Assembly: GCF_000003815.2 (NCBI RefSeq) | Contig: NC_049992.1 | Span: 3,100,663 to 3,146,218, forward strand | Reading direction: 5' to 3' | DNA length: 45,556 bases | From: Branchiostoma floridae | Taxonomy: Eukaryota > Chordata > Leptocardii > Amphioxiformes > Branchiostomatidae | Part shown: piece by piece, positions 44,100-45,556 of the stretch | How the letters are laid out: the number at the start of each line of letters is the position of its first letter | Position numbering within the stretch: the first letter of the stretch is position 1 | Notes under the pieces: model-generated | What the model was told of the DNA's origin: nothing | Databases searched by the model: none | The model's input: only the letters and a program-made list of their open reading frames with translations | Translations under genes and position numbers: made by a program

Positions 44100-45320
44100 A
44101 ATCGATGGTAATATTAGGAAAAGGTAAACTGTGATCGGCAAATGCATTTTGCGGCTTGTTCCACGAAATTCCTATAGCAATGGTTCAATGGAGGAATGAA
44201 TATTGATGAGACCTATCTATGCATATCTATGTTCATGTACGTGTTAATGTGGTTATAACATTCCTTAGAATATCCATATTACATTTATATTATAAAATTT
44301 CACAAGAAGAAATGGATTATGTTGAGAACGATTGCGCATATTTTATCATAAAAAGCCATGCTATGTGGATATAGTTGTTTAAAAAAATGCAATGATAGCA
44401 AAGTTACAAGTATATGTATTGCACAATTTGTAAGAACTTGACCTTAGAGAAATATAGGTCGAATGTTCGAACCCAGGGAAGTCGACGATCGGAAGTTCGA
44501 GCCCAGCATGTTGGGAATTATTTTTCCTTCCTTTTTTTTCACACTTTCATTAATATCAATACAACGCCTTAAATTTGTTTTGCAACCAGGACATCTAAAC
44601 CCGGCATTGGGATTTTTTTATCATCAGCGAGGGCCTGATGTCGGTCGCAAGAGGCAGAAATTTATTTGTATTGAATATGACGGAAAATTGTTGACAGAAA
44701 TTGTATTTCCCAATATCCTTTGCACAAATTCCTCACGTTGGCACCTTTCTTCCCGCTAAAATGATGAATACTCATTGTACAACTTGATGAAATCTCTTTG
44801 GTACAATGTATATATGTCTCTCCTTTTACAGCTTTTCTTTCGTTGTGAACGAGCGAGAAGATATGTCTTCAGTCTCCAGAAAACCATGTTGTTGGCCCTG
44901 TTGAAAGGAGCTGTCATGCTCGTGGGGCAGCAGTTTATTAGCATATCTTTCCTGACCGGATTTCGCGGGTCATTTGCATGCGGCGCTCCCCTCTAGGGAG
45001 AATAAAAGCCACCCAAACACAACAACAACGTTACAATCTTGCCTCATCCTGAAAATGTATAATAATCGATATTCATCTACCACCCACTGAATTTTAGTCC
45101 TTACTTTCTTATCTCAGTTCCGTTTCTTTGTATTTCGCAGATCTTCAAAGAATAATTTAGCCACACAAAAACAACAGCCTGAAACAGCGCTGTAAAAATT
45201 TGATAATGTCAAATTCTCGGTAAAATAAAACACGTTTTATAGGCTTCTAACGCCCGCAGTACCGATTCCTTATATTCTCATTGATTTTATTTAAGTTTGC
45301 TTCATACTCCATTCCTTTTC
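44100..45320. other. Presumed kinesin upstream intron, nothing recognised
   Basis: AT-rich sequence with no motor-domain exon on the minus strand. GTTCGAACCC and GTTCGAGCCC occur at 44466 and 44493 but without tRNA-like context. Confidence 0.4.
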
Positions 45321-45324
45321 GCTC

Positions 45325-45432
45325 CTTTTAGCACTTTCGGTAGCGAAAGTGCGAAAAGGAACGAAAAGGAAAGTACCGAAAGTGCGAAAAGGAACGAAAA
45401 GGAACGAAGCGGAACGTAACGGAACCTTAAAG
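45325..45432 (+). repeat. Second GGAACGAAAA locus with palindrome
   Basis: GCACTTTCGGTAGCGAAAGTGC forms a hairpin, then CGAAAAGGAACGAAAAGGAA recurs in two short runs, each started by TACCGAAAGTGCGAAAAGG-like sequence as at 43968. Confidence 0.75.
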
Positions 45433-45556
45433 GTACCGAGAGTATCCGTAAGTGAGCATTGCGGGACGTTGGAGGGCCAATAACCGACGTATTATTTTTG
45501 CCGAAGCATCCTGACATTATGCAAAATTCTTTCGGCGGCAGTTTTGGGGCCCGTTT

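Noticed and set aside
43810-44134. Lys/Arg/Glu-rich plus-strand frames
   Set aside because: They read the GGAACGAAAA decamer and the antisense of a LINE.
44463-44759. 98-residue plus-strand frame
   Set aside because: No domain or splice context seen and AT-rich composition; kept as unannotated intron.

Overview
The window looks like nuclear DNA of an invertebrate chordate, most likely amphioxus (Branchiostoma). Genes are split by phase-conserved introns, extracellular modules (LRR, CCP/sushi, C-type lectin) are shuffled in a way typical of amphioxus immune-type genes, introns are full of short TIR elements, CR1-like LINE tails and tRNA-derived SINEs, and two 100-N assembly gaps are present (14959-15058, 34726-34825). 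The species call is an inference; no ribosomal or mitochondrial marker is present.

Minus strand. Two cytoskeletal-type genes run right to left. (1) A kinesin-like gene (34007-42152, 5' end beyond the right edge) has 13 exons whose splice phases all agree. They cover the motor domain from the P-loop onward, a short neck/tail and the stop codon. Two of its exons (37232-37339 and 37382-37489) are tandem 36-codon, phase 1-1 copies of the 3' part of the neighbouring exon. (2) A long coiled-coil gene (first codon at 30798, 3' end beyond the left edge) has 12 recognised exons. Between its exons at 25792 and 5581 lies an intron of about 20 kb.

Plus strand. Inside that 20-kb intron sit two complete tandem paralogues: gene A (8426-12950, about 710 aa) and gene B (17330-24386, about 816 aa). 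Each encodes a signal peptide, LRRNT, 14-15 leucine-rich repeats, LRRCT, one CCP/sushi module and a C-type-lectin domain. Gene B adds a second lectin domain with EPN and WND sugar-binding motifs. The LRR part is VLR-like: convex residues are almost constant while concave-face residues vary. They are probably secreted recognition proteins. The duplication includes about 2 kb of upstream DNA, and both promoters and introns have since been altered by separate insertions. A two-exon fragment of a family 1 glycoside hydrolase lies on the plus strand in the last kinesin intron, cut by an assembly gap.

Non-coding layout. 1-8.4 kb: coiled-coil exons, a nine-copy exon-edge array and a hAT-like element. 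8.4-25.2 kb: the LRR-CCP-lectin pair with insertions. 25.2-30.8 kb: coiled-coil exons with more exon-edge arrays. 30.8-34 kb: intergenic DNA with MITEs and microsatellites. 34-42.2 kb: kinesin exons with SINEs, a LINE fragment, a GC-rich TIR element and a triple CRE cluster. 42.2-45.6 kb: kinesin upstream intron DNA with an inverted G/C-tract element, a LINE 3' end and decamer minisatellites.

Most notable: the nested LRR-CCP-CTLD pair, recurrent duplication of exon edges in the two coiled-coil genes, a family of 9-bp-TSD MITEs (one nested in a LINE tail), and three perfect CREs spaced exactly 21 bp apart.
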